Shown: positions 23,454 through 34,985 of the stretch, in pieces
How the letters are laid out: each line of letters starts with the position of its first letter
Numbering within the stretch: position 1 is the first letter of the stretch
NCBI GenBank assembly: GCA_037693485.1
Contig: CM075346.1
Coordinates: forward strand, 99,926,501 to 99,990,500
DNA length: 64,000 bases
From: Kitagawia praeruptora
Lineage: Eukaryota > Streptophyta > Magnoliopsida > Apiales > Apiaceae
Direction: 5' to 3'
Translations under genes and position numbers: made by a program
Notes under the pieces: generated by a model
Databases searched by the model: none
Seen by the model: only the letters and a program-made list of their open reading frames with translations
What the model was told of the DNA's origin: nothing

Positions 23454-23483
23454 CTAGCTTTGTAGCCCGTGCAAGGCACGGGC
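23454..23483 (-). mobile_element. Helitron 3' terminus (minus-strand orientation)
   Basis: On the minus strand the order is an 8-bp perfect hairpin (GCCCGTGC, CTT loop, GCACGGGC), 7 nt, then CTAG followed by T. This fits the rule of a 3' hairpin plus CTRR inserted between A and T. The body would extend to higher coordinates, and its 5' TC end was not located. Confidence 0.7.
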
Positions 23484-23968
23484 ATGTTCTAAATTACAAA
23501 TTTATGAATTATTCGTAATAACGCAGGATTGATTTGTTGATATCTTCGATTATTCATATCTTTGTAGCAATTGTTCTGAGTAAATAGAATTTATGCAATA
23601 CCCGATCGTGACATGAAAATTATAATTCTGGTTAAATTAAATCTATTTTATATTTTACGCTATGTTTTGTTTTGTTAAAATAAACTTGAACGATATGTAA
23701 TAAATTGGTCAATGTTAAGATCAAAACCGTACTTCGAAATATAAATATATAGAGTTAACATGGATGGATACAAAGATACATTCAAGTATTAATTACATAA
23801 TAATAAATGCATATTAGTTCATATCAGTTATTATTATATATGTAATAAATATGTTAGTATTGCAATACCTAAATAGCCCCCGAAAATATAACATAGATAT
23901 AATTAGTAGAGGTAAATATGACTTTTTATATGAATAAATTTGCTCATGGAACCCCCCCATTTGCTCTA
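23484..23968. other. AT-rich DNA, probably Helitron body
   Basis: No gene seen. The 3' part (about 23930-23960) matches the tail of the tRNA-derived repeat near 34940 (AATAAATTTGCTCA). Confidence 0.4.

Positions 23969-24379
<411 letters not shown>

Positions 24380-24418
<39 letters not shown>
24380..24418. repeat. (TA)n microsatellite 2
   Basis: About 39 bp of TA separating MITE 1 from MITE 2. Confidence 0.95.
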
Positions 24419-24422
<4 letters not shown>

Positions 24423-24780
24423 TGGACTCCATAAAGAACACTTTAAATAAAGAACAACAAAGAACACCTCATATCTAATAGATCCATTGCCCCTGGCGGG
24501 GCCACCCAATACAAAAAGTTTTTATTTTTTTAGGCTCTATCCATCCAGCAAAAAAAAAAATGAAAATTTTACTGTTCATCGATGACGTCATCAGTGACGT
24601 CATCATGAACAGTAAAATTTTCAAAAATTTTTTTTTTTTTTGCTGGATGGATAGAGCCTAAAAAAATAAGAACTTTTTGTATTGGGTGCCCCTGGCGGGG
24701 CCAATGGATCTATTGGAATAAATGATTTTATAGTGTTCTTTATTGTTCTTTATATAAGAGTGTTCTTTATGGAGCAAAGG

Positions 24781-24782
<2 letters not shown>
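24419..24782. mobile_element. MITE 2, foldback element with TGACGTCA centre, in (TA)n
   Basis: The left arm (CTCCATAAAGAACAC through GCTGG-type words) returns as its inverse on the right, with arms of about 165 bp. The centre holds two GATGACGTCA boxes (TGACGTCA at about 24584 and 24595). The GCCCCTGGCGGGGCC module sits in both arms, in the same plus-strand orientation rather than inverted. TA microsatellites flank both sides. A transcript would fold into one long hairpin. Confidence 0.75.

Positions 24783-24853
<71 letters not shown>
24783..24853. repeat. (TA)n microsatellite 3
   Basis: About 70 bp of TA to the right of MITE 2. Confidence 0.95.
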
Positions 24854-24858
<5 letters not shown>

Positions 24859-25029
24859 ATATTGTTTTATGCGTTTACGTATTAAAGATGTGATTGATGA
24901 GTTTTACGATAGTTAATGTTAATACAAGTTTGTATTATACTTACATAGGCATGAAGGTTTTTTTTGTATTGGGATATTTTTTGTAATATTTAATTCGTAA
25001 ATAATTAAAGTAGATCTAAAATGATCAAT

Positions 25030-25531
25030 AAGATATGGTATATGTTAGTGAATATTATAGTACATTATAACATATCCATATAAATTTATATATGTATTTA
25101 TGTTTGTACAAGTTTATGTATGTATAATTATGCAGTAATTAATATATTATAAATAATGAAATATTAATAGATTATACAACATAAATATATGTATGTATGT
25201 ATGTATGTATGCTATATAGTATGTATGTATATACATATATAATATATTAAAGTAGATTATTATATATGCACATAAATTTATATATGTATGTATTTATGTT
25301 TGTACATGTGTATGTATGTATAAATATGCATATTAATTATACAACAATTAATAGATTACAAATAATAAAATATTAATAAATTATACAACATAAATGTATG
25401 TATATATTATATGTATGTATGTATGTATGCATGTGCGTATGCATGTATAATTAATAGTTATGTTGTATGTATATATGTATGTATGCATATATACATACAT
25501 ACATATATACATACAACATAACTATGCATGC

Positions 25532-25564
<33 letters not shown>

Positions 25565-25799
25565 TGTATATATGTATATATGTATGTATGCATGTATGTA
25601 TGTAACTATGTATGTATGAATGTATGTATGTATATATGTATATATGTATGTATGCATGTACGTATGCATGTATAATTAATAGTTATGTATGTATGTATGT
25701 ACGTACGTATGCATGTATAATTAATAATTATCTACAAATATACATTCTAATTAATAATTATACATTATCTGAGTTAAGCCAACTGAGATTTATCTACAA
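25030..25799. repeat. Complex tandem array with embedded (ATGT)n, left part
   Basis: A unit of roughly 190-250 bp recurs: a CATAAATTTATATATGTATG word, then TTTATGTTTGTACA, an AATTAATAGATTA-type block, then a variable (ATGT)n tract. Anchors are at about 25077 and 25268 here and at 34103 and 34351 to the right of element B. Element B has split one array. Open frames encoding Tyr/Met/Cys/Val-rich peptides on both strands are microsatellite artefacts. Confidence 0.8.
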
Positions 25800-25804
25800 A
25801 TTAA
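25800..25804. repeat. Target site duplication of element B, left copy (ATTAA)
   Basis: ATTAA abuts the 5' LTR and is repeated at 34030-34034. Confidence 0.9.
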
Positions 25805-27097
25805 TGATACTCCTATGGTTTTGATGATCACATTCAGCAAGCTATTTGCTTGTAGTTTGATATAAAACATTGTGTTATGGTTGTACTAACTTGGTTTTGC
25901 AGGGTATATTAAGTTTACAGAGAATATATATACAGCAAGCCATTTGGTGTTACAACAGAGACAGTTTGGCAAGCCATTTGCACTGACAGACACAAACAGC
26001 AAGCCATTTGCAAACTGCCAGAAATCCTGAAGACTTTTCAAGACAAATTCTCATGGATGTAATTCAGGAAATATATTGTAAGAACTATTTATTATATATT
26101 ACGTACACAATATATTCTAGAGCTCAAATCTTTTCAAAATATCTTTCTTTAAATTATTTTATAAAACTTATAGGAGTTTCCTTATTTAAAAGATTTTCTT
26201 TCTTCAAAATCTCCTATACGCGTTTTATATACATACGAACAGAAGGGATATGTTTCTCATCGATCTCTTTCTCTCAAACCCTCTGTCTAACGTTCACAAG
26301 AACGTTTGTAAAATCTCTAACCAATTGAACGTTGGAAATTGATTCTAATAGTTCGAATAAATTGGTGATTGATTTTATGAACGTTGGTGTGATGCTTTAT
26401 AAACTGATTCTTGTGTTCATTCGTTTAGAACAATCCACAGAACAATCCAGAGAACATTCAGAGAAAACTTTCAAGCACACAAGATTACAAACAACTCGGT
26501 TTTTCATTGCTATATTCTTTTGATACTCTCGAGCTCTTAATATATTTATACGTGCTATATCTTAGAGAGTTCATAGTTTGAGTTGTATCCATTATTGATT
26601 GTATTGTTCGATTTGTAAGGTTGAGTTGTTGGACAGATTGGCTAGGGAACTAGGGTTTGGTGAACGTTGCTAGAGGAGTATACTTGGGAAGTATAGCTTA
26701 GAGAGCAAGTTCAGAAACAGGAGTTCAGCACGCCATTTGTCAACAGCTGGGTATTAAGGGAGATATATTATTGTATCTTGTAATTGGTTTTATTTCAGTG
26801 ATCAATAATATATTCTCTTACCAAGTTGGTAAGGGACCAGGACGTAGACCATAGGGGTTAGGGGTCGAACCTGGCTAAAAGTCTTTGTGTTCTTTATTTT
26901 CTGCTCTTTACTTACTGCTTGCATTTAGCTTACTGTTTCTGCACTTTACTGTACTGATTATCTGTGCATTCAACATACCATTTGTCTCTGCATAAAACGA
27001 AATCAGTAAGCTGTTTCTGGTAATTTTTAAAATCAGACTTAGTTAAACATAGTTAGCCATTTACACCTATTCACCCCCCTCTAGGTGTGCATTTTCA
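25805..27097 (+). repeat. Element B 5' LTR (1293 bp)
   Basis: TGATACTCC...GCATTTTCA. CAGCAAGC(C/T)ATTTG words are at 25835, 25933, 25968 (GGCAAGCC) and 25997, with a CAGCACGCCATTTG variant at 26726. Small open frames in it are duplicated in the 3' LTR and show no protein character. Confidence 0.95.
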
Positions 27098-27099
27098 TT

Positions 27100-27111
27100 T
27101 GGTATCAGAGC
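27100..27111 (+). promoter_or_regulatory. Element B primer binding site (initiator Met-tRNA)
   Basis: TGGTATCAGAGC, two bases after the LTR, is complementary to the initiator Met-tRNA 3' end. Confidence 0.92.
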
Positions 27112-27155
27112 CTTGGTATACTAACAATTCTGTAACAGGAAAGTATTCGATCATA

Positions 27156-29231
27156 AAGGCTGAAAACTATCCCGAAGGAAAATCTGATTTTAGGCCTCCA
27201 CTTCTTCATGGCACACACAACTACCACTGGTGGAAAAGTAGCATGGAAACTCACTTATCCAGAGATCCATTAGTTCTGAGAGTAGTGCAAAAAGGTCCAT
27301 ATGTCTTTCTTGATAAGGATGGCAAGCCAAAGGATGTTGATGATCTCACTCCGGATGAATTAATCAAACTTGGCTACAATGGAAAGGCTAGGAGTTCTCT
27401 TATGAATGGTTTGAACCAGGCTGAATATGATAAAGTATCTTCACTCAAATCAGTAAAAGAAATGTGGGATGCTTTGGAGACTTATCATGAAGGTTCGAAA
27501 TCTCTAAAGAAGGTGAAACTTAGCAAGCTAATGAATGACTTTGGAAACTTCAAGCTTAATGAAGGTGAAACTATCAAGGATAGTCAAGCACGGTTTCAAG
27601 TTACTATTAACTCACTGAAGAGGCTTGGAAAATCTATACCACAAGATGAAATCAATATGAAGGTCTTAAGTGCAGTACCATTTATCTACGAAGCCAAAGT
27701 TACTGCCTTGGAATCCTCACCACTTATTGATACTATGGATCACTTGGCTGTATTTGCTTAGCTAGAGCAATTTGAAAGCAAGATAAATTGAAATCAGGTG
27801 GGAAGTTCAAGTGTTAAAGCTCCAACAGAAAAGATGAAGAATATGGCTCTCCATTCTAAAAACAGCAAGCCAATTGACTCTAATGATGAATCTGATTCAG
27901 ATGAGGAACTTGCACTTATTTCAAAGAAGATCAAGAGGCTGATAGAAAAGAAGAATATGATGAAAAGGGAAAGAGGTGGCTACTACAACAACAAGAAAGG
28001 CTCAAAAGACTCTAAGGAGGAAACTTGTTTCGAATGTGGCAAGCCAGGTCATTATAAAAGGAACTGCTACAAACTGAAGTCAAAACAGCCTACTATTTTC
28101 AAGGATAAGAAGAAATCAAAGGCTCTACTGACTTGGAGTGATGATGATTCAGATTCCAGTGATGACTCAAGTGAAGAAATGGTGAACTTAGCACTTGTTG
28201 GAATTGAAGATGAATTTACTCAAGGAAATTCAGAAGGAGTGTATGTTGAAACTGATTCTGAAGAGGATTCTAGTGAGGTAAACTCTTCTAATGATTACAT
28301 TTCTTCAGATGATACTTTGTTAGATTCACTAACCATGCAGGAACAAAATAGTGTTACAATTGAAGAACACATGGCACTAAAGGCTGAAATCAGCAAGCTG
28401 ACTGATAAGAATGCCTATTTATCCAAAATGGTAAAAGATCTGTTGCCAAAAATGGAAGAATGGGATTCAACTTCATTCAGTAAAGCTACAGAGATCAAGG
28501 AACTAAATACTAAGAACAGACATTTAGAGGCTAATGTCAAGTTACTTGAAAAGAGAAACAAGACCTTGATTGAAGAAATCAAAGAGCTAAGGTCTGATGT
28601 CAAAACTAAAGCTAAAGCATTGGAATCATACAAAATGAAGGAATCTAGTCAAGCCGAATCCTCAAAAACTGCTGAAAAGAGAGTCCATCAAGCTGAACTC
28701 ATCAAACAGCAAGCTGAAGTGATCACCCTCCTAGAAACAGAAGTTAAAGATCTCAAGAAGGGCATGGAAACTTTTGTTCAAGGTGAAGACACTCTAAAAA
28801 CAATGATGAAGAAAGCAAATGTACCTTTGGTCAGAGAAGGTGTTGGTCTAAACTTCAACAAGAAAGATAAGGTGCTCAAATATGATGGAAGGAATGGCAT
28901 TCCCTACAATTATGCTATGCCTTGGAAGACATGCAACAAATGTGGTGGAAAAGGACATCTGGAAAAGAATTGTGTGGTTCAAGTATATCATAAGACGAAA
29001 ACAGCTTACCAGAATGGATCAGTCAGACAGAAAATAGCATACCAGAATGCACCAGACAGGAGACAAATAGCATGCCAGAATGCTTCTGGTAGAAGACAAA
29101 CAGCTTACCAACATAATGATCAGTCCCCAAAAGTGGTCCAAATGTGGATCAAGAAATCTGATTTAAATGCTTTATATATTCTTGCTACTAACCAACCTGG
29201 ACCCAAACCTATATGGGTACCAAAACATTGA
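27156..29231 (+). pseudogene. Element B gag, start codon apparently lost, two premature stops
   Basis: The coding frame runs through the primer site region without an ATG where gag should start. AAG at 27156-27158 sits where a start is expected (inference: ATG to AAG). A copia gag N-terminus follows (HNYHWWKS, KEMWDAL, and a YD/LKSVKE region typical of UBN2-type gag). TAG at 27759 and TGA at 27789 interrupt it. Downstream are a Ser/Asp-rich stretch, zinc knuckle 1 (CFECGKPGHYKRNC, CX2CX4HX4C, about 28026), a long coiled-coil-like Lys/Glu region (28370-28800) and zinc knuckle 2 (CNKCGGKGHLEKNC, about 28932). It ends at TGA 29229-29231. In the family gag builds the particle and binds element RNA. 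Confidence 0.85.
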
Positions 29232-29253
29232 GTTATTTTTGTTTGTTTTGTAG

Positions 29254-32200
29254 ATGTGCCTTGCTGCTAAGGTCAAGTCAAAGCAATGGATCTTGGACAG
29301 TGGATGTACAAGACATATGTGTGGAGACAAATCTCAATTTATGAATCTCAAAATGAAAAAGGGTGGAAGAGTGACAATTGGGAATAGCAAAACTCTTCAA
29401 ATCCTTGGTACCGGTTCTATTGGTAATAGTAATATTTCAATTGATAAAGTTCAATATGTCAAAGGTCTTTCTTATAACTTGCTGAGTGTTACTCAATTAT
29501 TTGATGATGGACATCATGTTGAATTAGGCATTGATAAAGCTATTATTACTATTGGTACTAACAAATTCCCCCAAGTTGCTAGAAGGGAAGGAAATATATA
29601 TGTATTAGACTTTGATATGCAGGAAACAGCATGCTGTTTGGCTGCAATGGATAATGATCCATATATTTGGCATAGAAGATTGGGTCATGCACACATGGAT
29701 TTGCTCAGAAAGTTGTCAAGCAAGAAACTAGTGAGAGGGCTGCCCAAACTAAAGTATGTCAAAACAGAAGTATGTTCAGCTTGCCAATTGGGAAAACAGC
29801 TTCGAAGTACTCACAAATCAAAGAAAATGGTATCTACTTCTAAACCCTTAGAGCTTCTGCATTTGGACTTATTTGGTCCATAAGCTTACAAGAGTATTGG
29901 AGGTAAACAATATGGTTTTGTGATTGTAGATGATTATTCTAGATTTACATGGGTATTATTTCTTCGTACTAAAGACTGTGCTTTTGATGAGTTTAAGAAT
30001 CTAATCAAATTACTTGAGAACAAGTTGAATACAAGACTTGTAGGTATAAGAAGTGATAGAGGAGGAGAATTTCTCAACAAAGACTTCGTTGATTATTGTG
30101 AAAAAAAGAGGAATTACACATGAATTTTCTGCACCAAGGACTCCACAACAAAACGGAGTGGTAGAAAGGAAGAACAGGTCACTACAAGAAACAGCAAGGA
30201 CTCTATTGCAAGAAAGCAAGCTGCCTAGAAGTTTTTGGGCAGAAGCGGTGAATACAGCGTGCTATTTGTTGAACAGAGTCATAATCAGGCCTATTTTGAA
30301 CAAAACTCCGTATGAATTGTTGAGGAAAAAGAAGCCAAACATTAGTTACTTCAAAATCTTTGGCTCAAAGTGTTTTGTGCTCAAGACAATTGATAATGAT
30401 GGTAAATTCGATGCTAAATCTTATGAAGCTATTTTTCTTGGCTATTCTTTAACTAGTAGAGCATATAGAGTTTATAACTTAAATAAACATATAGTTGAAG
30501 AATCTATTGATGTTACTTTTCAAGAACCTAACAATGATCTGCCAAGAGACGAGGAAGAATTTGCAGGTGAAGTTGATAATATACAACATCAAGTTACTGG
30601 AAATCAGCAAGCCAACAATTCTGCTGAAACTGGAAGTCAGCAAGCCAACAACACTACTGAGAATGGAAAACAGCAAGCTGGAACTGCAAATCAGCAAGCT
30701 GAAGTAGTCAGAATCACTTCACACGAAGAAATTGCTCAACATTCTCTACCAAAGGCTACAAGGACAGTAAAGAATCATCCTCCAGAACTTGTCATTGGAA
30801 ATATCTCAGATGGAATCACAACAAGGAGAGGAAAAGCAAACTTTTGTGCTTATGCTGCTTTTTTAGCTCAAGAAGAACCCAAAAATATCAAGGAAGCACT
30901 AGAAGATGAAAATTGGATAATGGCAATGCAATAGGAACTCAACTAATTCGAGAGATGTGATGTTTGGGAACTTGTAAAGCCACCAGAAGATGCTTCTATC
31001 ATAGGAACCAAATGGGTGTTCAAGAACAAAGTGGATGAATTTGGAACAGTTACTCGAAATAAGGCAAGGCTCGTGGCTCAAGGCTATAATCAACAAGAAG
31101 GAATTGATTTTGAAGAAACATATGCACCTGTAGCTCGTTTAGAATCAATCAGAATGCTTCTTGCCTATGCATGCTACAAGAAATTCAAGTTATATCAAAT
31201 GGACGTAAAAAGTGCATTTCTAAATGGCGTGCTGGATGAGGAAGTCTATGTCAAACAGCCTCCTGGATTCGAACATGAGAAGTTTCATGACTATGTTTAC
31301 AAGCTCAAGAAGGCATTATATGGTTTAAGGCAGGCCCCTAGAGCGTGGTATGAGAGGCTTAGTAAGTTTCTTCTCAAAAATGGATTTACTCGAGGTAATA
31401 TCGATCCAACATTATTTACAAAGCAAAATGGTAAAGATATTCTTGTTGTACAAATATATGTGGATGATATTGTATTTGGTGCTACTAATGAATCTATGTG
31501 TGAGTGGTTTTCTAAGTGCATGTACAATGAATTTGACATGAGCATGATGGGGGAACTCAATTATTTCTTGGGTCTTCAAATCAAGCAAACCAATGATGGT
31601 ATTTATGTGCATCAATCAAAGTATACAAAGAATCTGCTCAAAAGATTTGGTTATGAAGATGTCAAAGCAAAAACAACTCCTATGACTCAAAACAGCAAGC
31701 TGTTTGCAGATGAGAATGGTAAGGATGTGGATGTCAAAAGGTATAGAGGTATGATTGGAAGTTTATTATATTTAACTGCCTCAAGACCTGATATCATGTA
31801 TAGTGTATGTGTTTGTGCAAGGTTTCAATCCAACCCTAAAGAGTCTCACTTAAATGCAGTTAAAAGAATTTTTAAATACTTAAGTGGTACTATCAATCTT
31901 GGTTTGTTCTATCCTATCACAAATACTTTTGATCTCGTGGGGTATAGTGATGCAGATTATGCAGGGTCTCAAACTGATAGGAAGAGTACAAGTGGTGTTT
32001 GTACATTCCTTGGACAAAGCTTGGTTTCATGGCAAAGCAAAAAGCAAGCTTCTGCTGCTCTTTCAACGGCCGAAGGAGAATATCTAGCAGCTGGTAGCTG
32101 TTGCTCTCAAATTTTATGGATGATTCAAACTCTAAGGGATTTTAATATCAAGTGTGGCAAGATTCCAATATATTGTGACAACACGAGTGCTATCAATATC

Positions 32201-32398
32201 TCCAAGAATCCTGTGAATCACTCAAGAACAAAGCATATCGACGTTCGTCATCATTTCTTGAGAGATAATGCAGCAAAAGGGAAGATTGAGTTGGTATTTG
32301 TCTCAACTGAAGTTCAACTAGCAGATATTTTCACAAAGCCATTGGCTGAAGAAAGATTTGCAGCCATACGAATGGAGCTTGGCATGTGTACTGTGTAG
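29254..32398 (+). pseudogene. Element B pol: protease, integrase, RT, RNase H (broken)
   Basis: ATG at 29254 directly follows TTTTGTAG. Protease shows DSGC (about 29296). The zinc-binding pre-integrase motif (WHRRLGH, CSACQ) is near 29668-29790. Integrase has HLDLFGP, RSDRGGEF and PQQNGVVERKNR. RT has KSAFLNG, ALYGLRQAPRAWY and YVDD at 31457-31468. RNase H has GYSDADYAG, STAEGEYLAAGS and DNTSAI. Lesions are TAA 29881, an A-run frameshift in the seven A at about 30103-30110 (or a sequencing error), TAG 30932 and TAA 30944. From 31016 to TAG 32396-32398 the RT/RNase H part is fully open. A different frame from gag is used, with a 22-nt gap between the ORFs. Confidence 0.92.
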
Positions 32399-32736
32399 TC
32401 AGCAAGCTGACAAGCACAGAATGGGTAATGTTGGCTTACCATTTGTATCTGAACAATCTATATGCCATTACCATGATTTGATTTTTTAAATTTTATTTCT
32501 CTATGCTTATTTCAGACCTGGACTAATATTTTTTTGTTGAATTTTTTGATGGATTAAGGGGGAGAAATTTAGGAGAACCGTTTGGTCAAGATATTCGATT
32601 GGGATATGATTGATTATGATTTGATTATGCTTGTTTATCTTGAATCTGTTTTATATCAAATTGTACTAATATGCAGGGATTTTGGGGGAGTTCTTATTTC
32701 TCCTAAATATTGTGTAATCATCAAAAAGGGGGAGAT
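32399..32736 (+). promoter_or_regulatory. Element B 3' spacer with three polypurine tracts
   Basis: AAGGGGGAGAAA (32556-32567), GGGGGAG (32684-32690) and AAAAAGGGGGAGA (32723-32735). The last abuts the 3' LTR and is the likely plus-strand primer. Multiple tracts are a Sirevirus-type feature. Confidence 0.85.
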
Positions 32737-34029
32737 TGATACTCCTATGGTTTTGATGATCACATTCAGCAAGCTATTTGCTTGTAGTTTGATATAAAAC
32801 ATTGTGTTATGGTTGTACTAACTTGGTTTTGCAGGGTATATTAAGTTTACAGAGAATATATATACAGCAAGCCATTTGGTGTTACAACAGAGACAGTTTG
32901 GCAAGCCATTTGCACTGACAGACACAAACAGCAAGCCATTTGCAAACTGCCAGAAATCCTGAAGACTTTTCAAGACAAATTCTCATGGATGTAATTCAGG
33001 AAATATATTGTGAGAACTATTTATTATATAATACGTACACAATATATTCTAAAGCTCAAATCTTTTCAAAATATCTTTCTTTAAATTATTTTATAAAACT
33101 TATAGGAGTTTCCTTATTTAAAAGATTTTCTTTATTCAAAATCTCCTATACACGTTTTATATACATACGAACAGAAGGGATATGTTTCTCATCGATCTCT
33201 TTCTCTCAAACCCTCTGTCTAACGTTCACAAGAACGTTTGTAAAATCTCTAACCAATTGAACGTTGGAAATTGATTCTAATAGTTCGAATAAATTGGTGA
33301 TTGATTTTCTGAACGTTGGTGTGATGCTTTATAAACTGATTCTTGTGTTCATTCGTTTAGAACAATCCACAGAACAATCCAGAGAACATTCAGAGAAAAC
33401 TTTCAAGCACACAAGATTACAAACAACTCGGTTTTTCATTGCTATATTCTTTTGATACTCTCGAGCTCTTAATATATTTATACGTGCTATATCTTAGAGA
33501 GTTCATAGTTTGAGTTGTATCCATTATTGATTGTATTGTTCGATTTGTAAGGTTGAGTTGTTGGACAGATTGGCTAGGGAACTAGGGTTTGGTGAACGTT
33601 GCTAGAGGAGTATACTTGGGAAGTATAGCTTAGAGAGCAAGTTCAGAAACAGGAGTTCAGCACGCCATTTGTCAACAGCTGGGTATTAAGGGAGATATAT
33701 TATTGTATCTTGTAATTGGTTTTATTTCAGTGATCAATAATATATTCTCTTACCAAGTTGGTAAGGGACCAGGACGTAGACCATAGGGGTTAGGGGTCGA
33801 ACCTGGCTAAAAGTCTCTGTGTTCTTTATTTTCTGCTCTTTACTTACTGCTTGCATTTAGCTTACTGTTTCTGCACTTTACTGTACTGATTATCTGTGCA
33901 TTCAGCATACCATTTGTCTCTGCATAAAACGAAATCAGTAAGCTGTTTCTGGTAATTTTTAAAATCAAACTTAGTTAAACATAGTTAGCCATTTACACCT
34001 ATTCACCCCCCTCTAGGTGTGCATTTTCA
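32737..34029 (+). repeat. Element B 3' LTR (1293 bp)
   Basis: The same length as the 5' LTR. By eye about nine substitutions and no indel were seen, under 1% divergence. Confidence 0.95.
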
Positions 34030-34034
34030 ATTAA
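34030..34034. repeat. Target site duplication of element B, right copy (ATTAA)
   Basis: Exact match to 25800-25804, directly after the 3' LTR. Confidence 0.9.
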
Positions 34035-34800
34035 TACATATAAACAAAAATATGTAGTATGTGTATGTATATAATATTATAGTACATTGTTATATATCCA
34101 CAAAAATTTATATATGTATGTATTTATGTTTGTTTATGTGTATGTATGTATAAATATGCATATTAATTATACAACAATTAATAGATTACAAATAATGAAA
34201 TATTAATAGATTATACAATATAAATGTATGTATGTATGTATGTATGTATGCATGCATGCATGCATGTATGTATGTATGTATGTATGTATGTATGTTATAT
34301 AGTATGTATGCATGTATGTATATAATATTATAGCATATTATTATATATATCCACATAAATTATATATGTATGTATTTATGTTTGTACATGTGTTGGTATA
34401 TATAAATATGCATATTAAATATACAACAATTAATATATTACAAATAATGAAATATTAATAGATTATACAACATAAATGTATGTATGTATGTATGTATGTA
34501 TGTATGTATGTATGTATGTATGTATATAGTACTTATTCATGTATAATTAATAATTATGTATGTATGTATGGATGTATGTATGTATGTGTGTATGTACATA
34601 TATAATTATTTATGTTTATGTATGTATAATTAATAATTATGTATGTAGTGTATGTATGTATGTATATATGTATATATGTATGTATGTGTGTGTGTATGTA
34701 CGTATACATGTATATTTATTTATGTATGTGTAGTATAATTAATAATTATGTATGTATGTATATATGTGTTTATGTATGTAGATAATGATTTTTAATATAA
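34035..34800. repeat. Complex tandem array with embedded (ATGT)n, right part
   Basis: Continues the array interrupted by element B. The CATAAATTTATATATGTATG-type anchor recurs at about 34103 and 34351, with variable (ATGT)n and GCATGCATGCATG tracts between. Confidence 0.8.
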
Positions 34801-34807
34801 GCTCAAA

Positions 34808-34985
34808 TGTTCACATAGCTCAACTGGTTATGGTGTTGCATTAGTTATGCAAGGTCATGGGTTCGAATCCTTTGAATAACATTATTTTTACAAATATTTA
34901 GAGTTAGGTTTGGAGTGAGGTTCGGAGGGTCCGAGCCTATGAATAAATTTGCTCAGGGAAACCTCCCGTTGGTGTATTAGATATA
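34808..34985 (+). mobile_element. tRNA-derived SINE-like repeat or tRNA pseudogene
   Basis: A-box TAGCTCAACTGG (34816-34827) and B-box GGTTCGAATCC (34860-34870) are spaced as in RNA polymerase III genes. A perfect 5-bp anticodon-like stem (TTGCA/TGCAA) holds a 7-nt loop with AGT at the anticodon place. Acceptor and D stems are poor and position 37 is T, so a working tRNA is unlikely. The following 115 bp end in AATAAATTTGCTCAGGG, a tail also seen near 23935, which suggests a dispersed SINE-like family. Confidence 0.6.

Larger units (their letters stand above)
25805..34029 (+). mobile_element. Element B: young Ty1/copia retrotransposon without extra ORF
   Basis: The element is 8,225 bp with two 1293-bp LTRs that differ at about nine positions by eye, a perfect 5-bp target duplication, a primer site, gag with two zinc knuckles, pol in copia order, and three purine tracts before the 3' LTR. 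Only about 340 bp lie between pol and the 3' LTR, so there is no extra ORF. A CAGCAAGCC word recurs throughout. Despite the near-identical LTRs, gag and pol carry five premature stops and a frameshift, so the copy is non-autonomous. Confidence 0.93.

Noticed and set aside
30103..30110. Programmed frameshift in element B integrase
   Set aside because: It is a run of seven A in the middle of a domain. An indel or sequencing error is more likely.
26008..33455. 106- and 63-codon open frames at 26008 and 26332, repeated at 32940 and 33264
   Set aside because: They lie inside the element B LTRs and are copied only because the LTRs are. There are no motifs and no codon bias.
34808..34882. Functional tRNA-Thr(AGU)
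   Set aside because: Acceptor and D stems do not pair well and position 37 is T. A SINE-like or pseudo-tRNA reading is safer.
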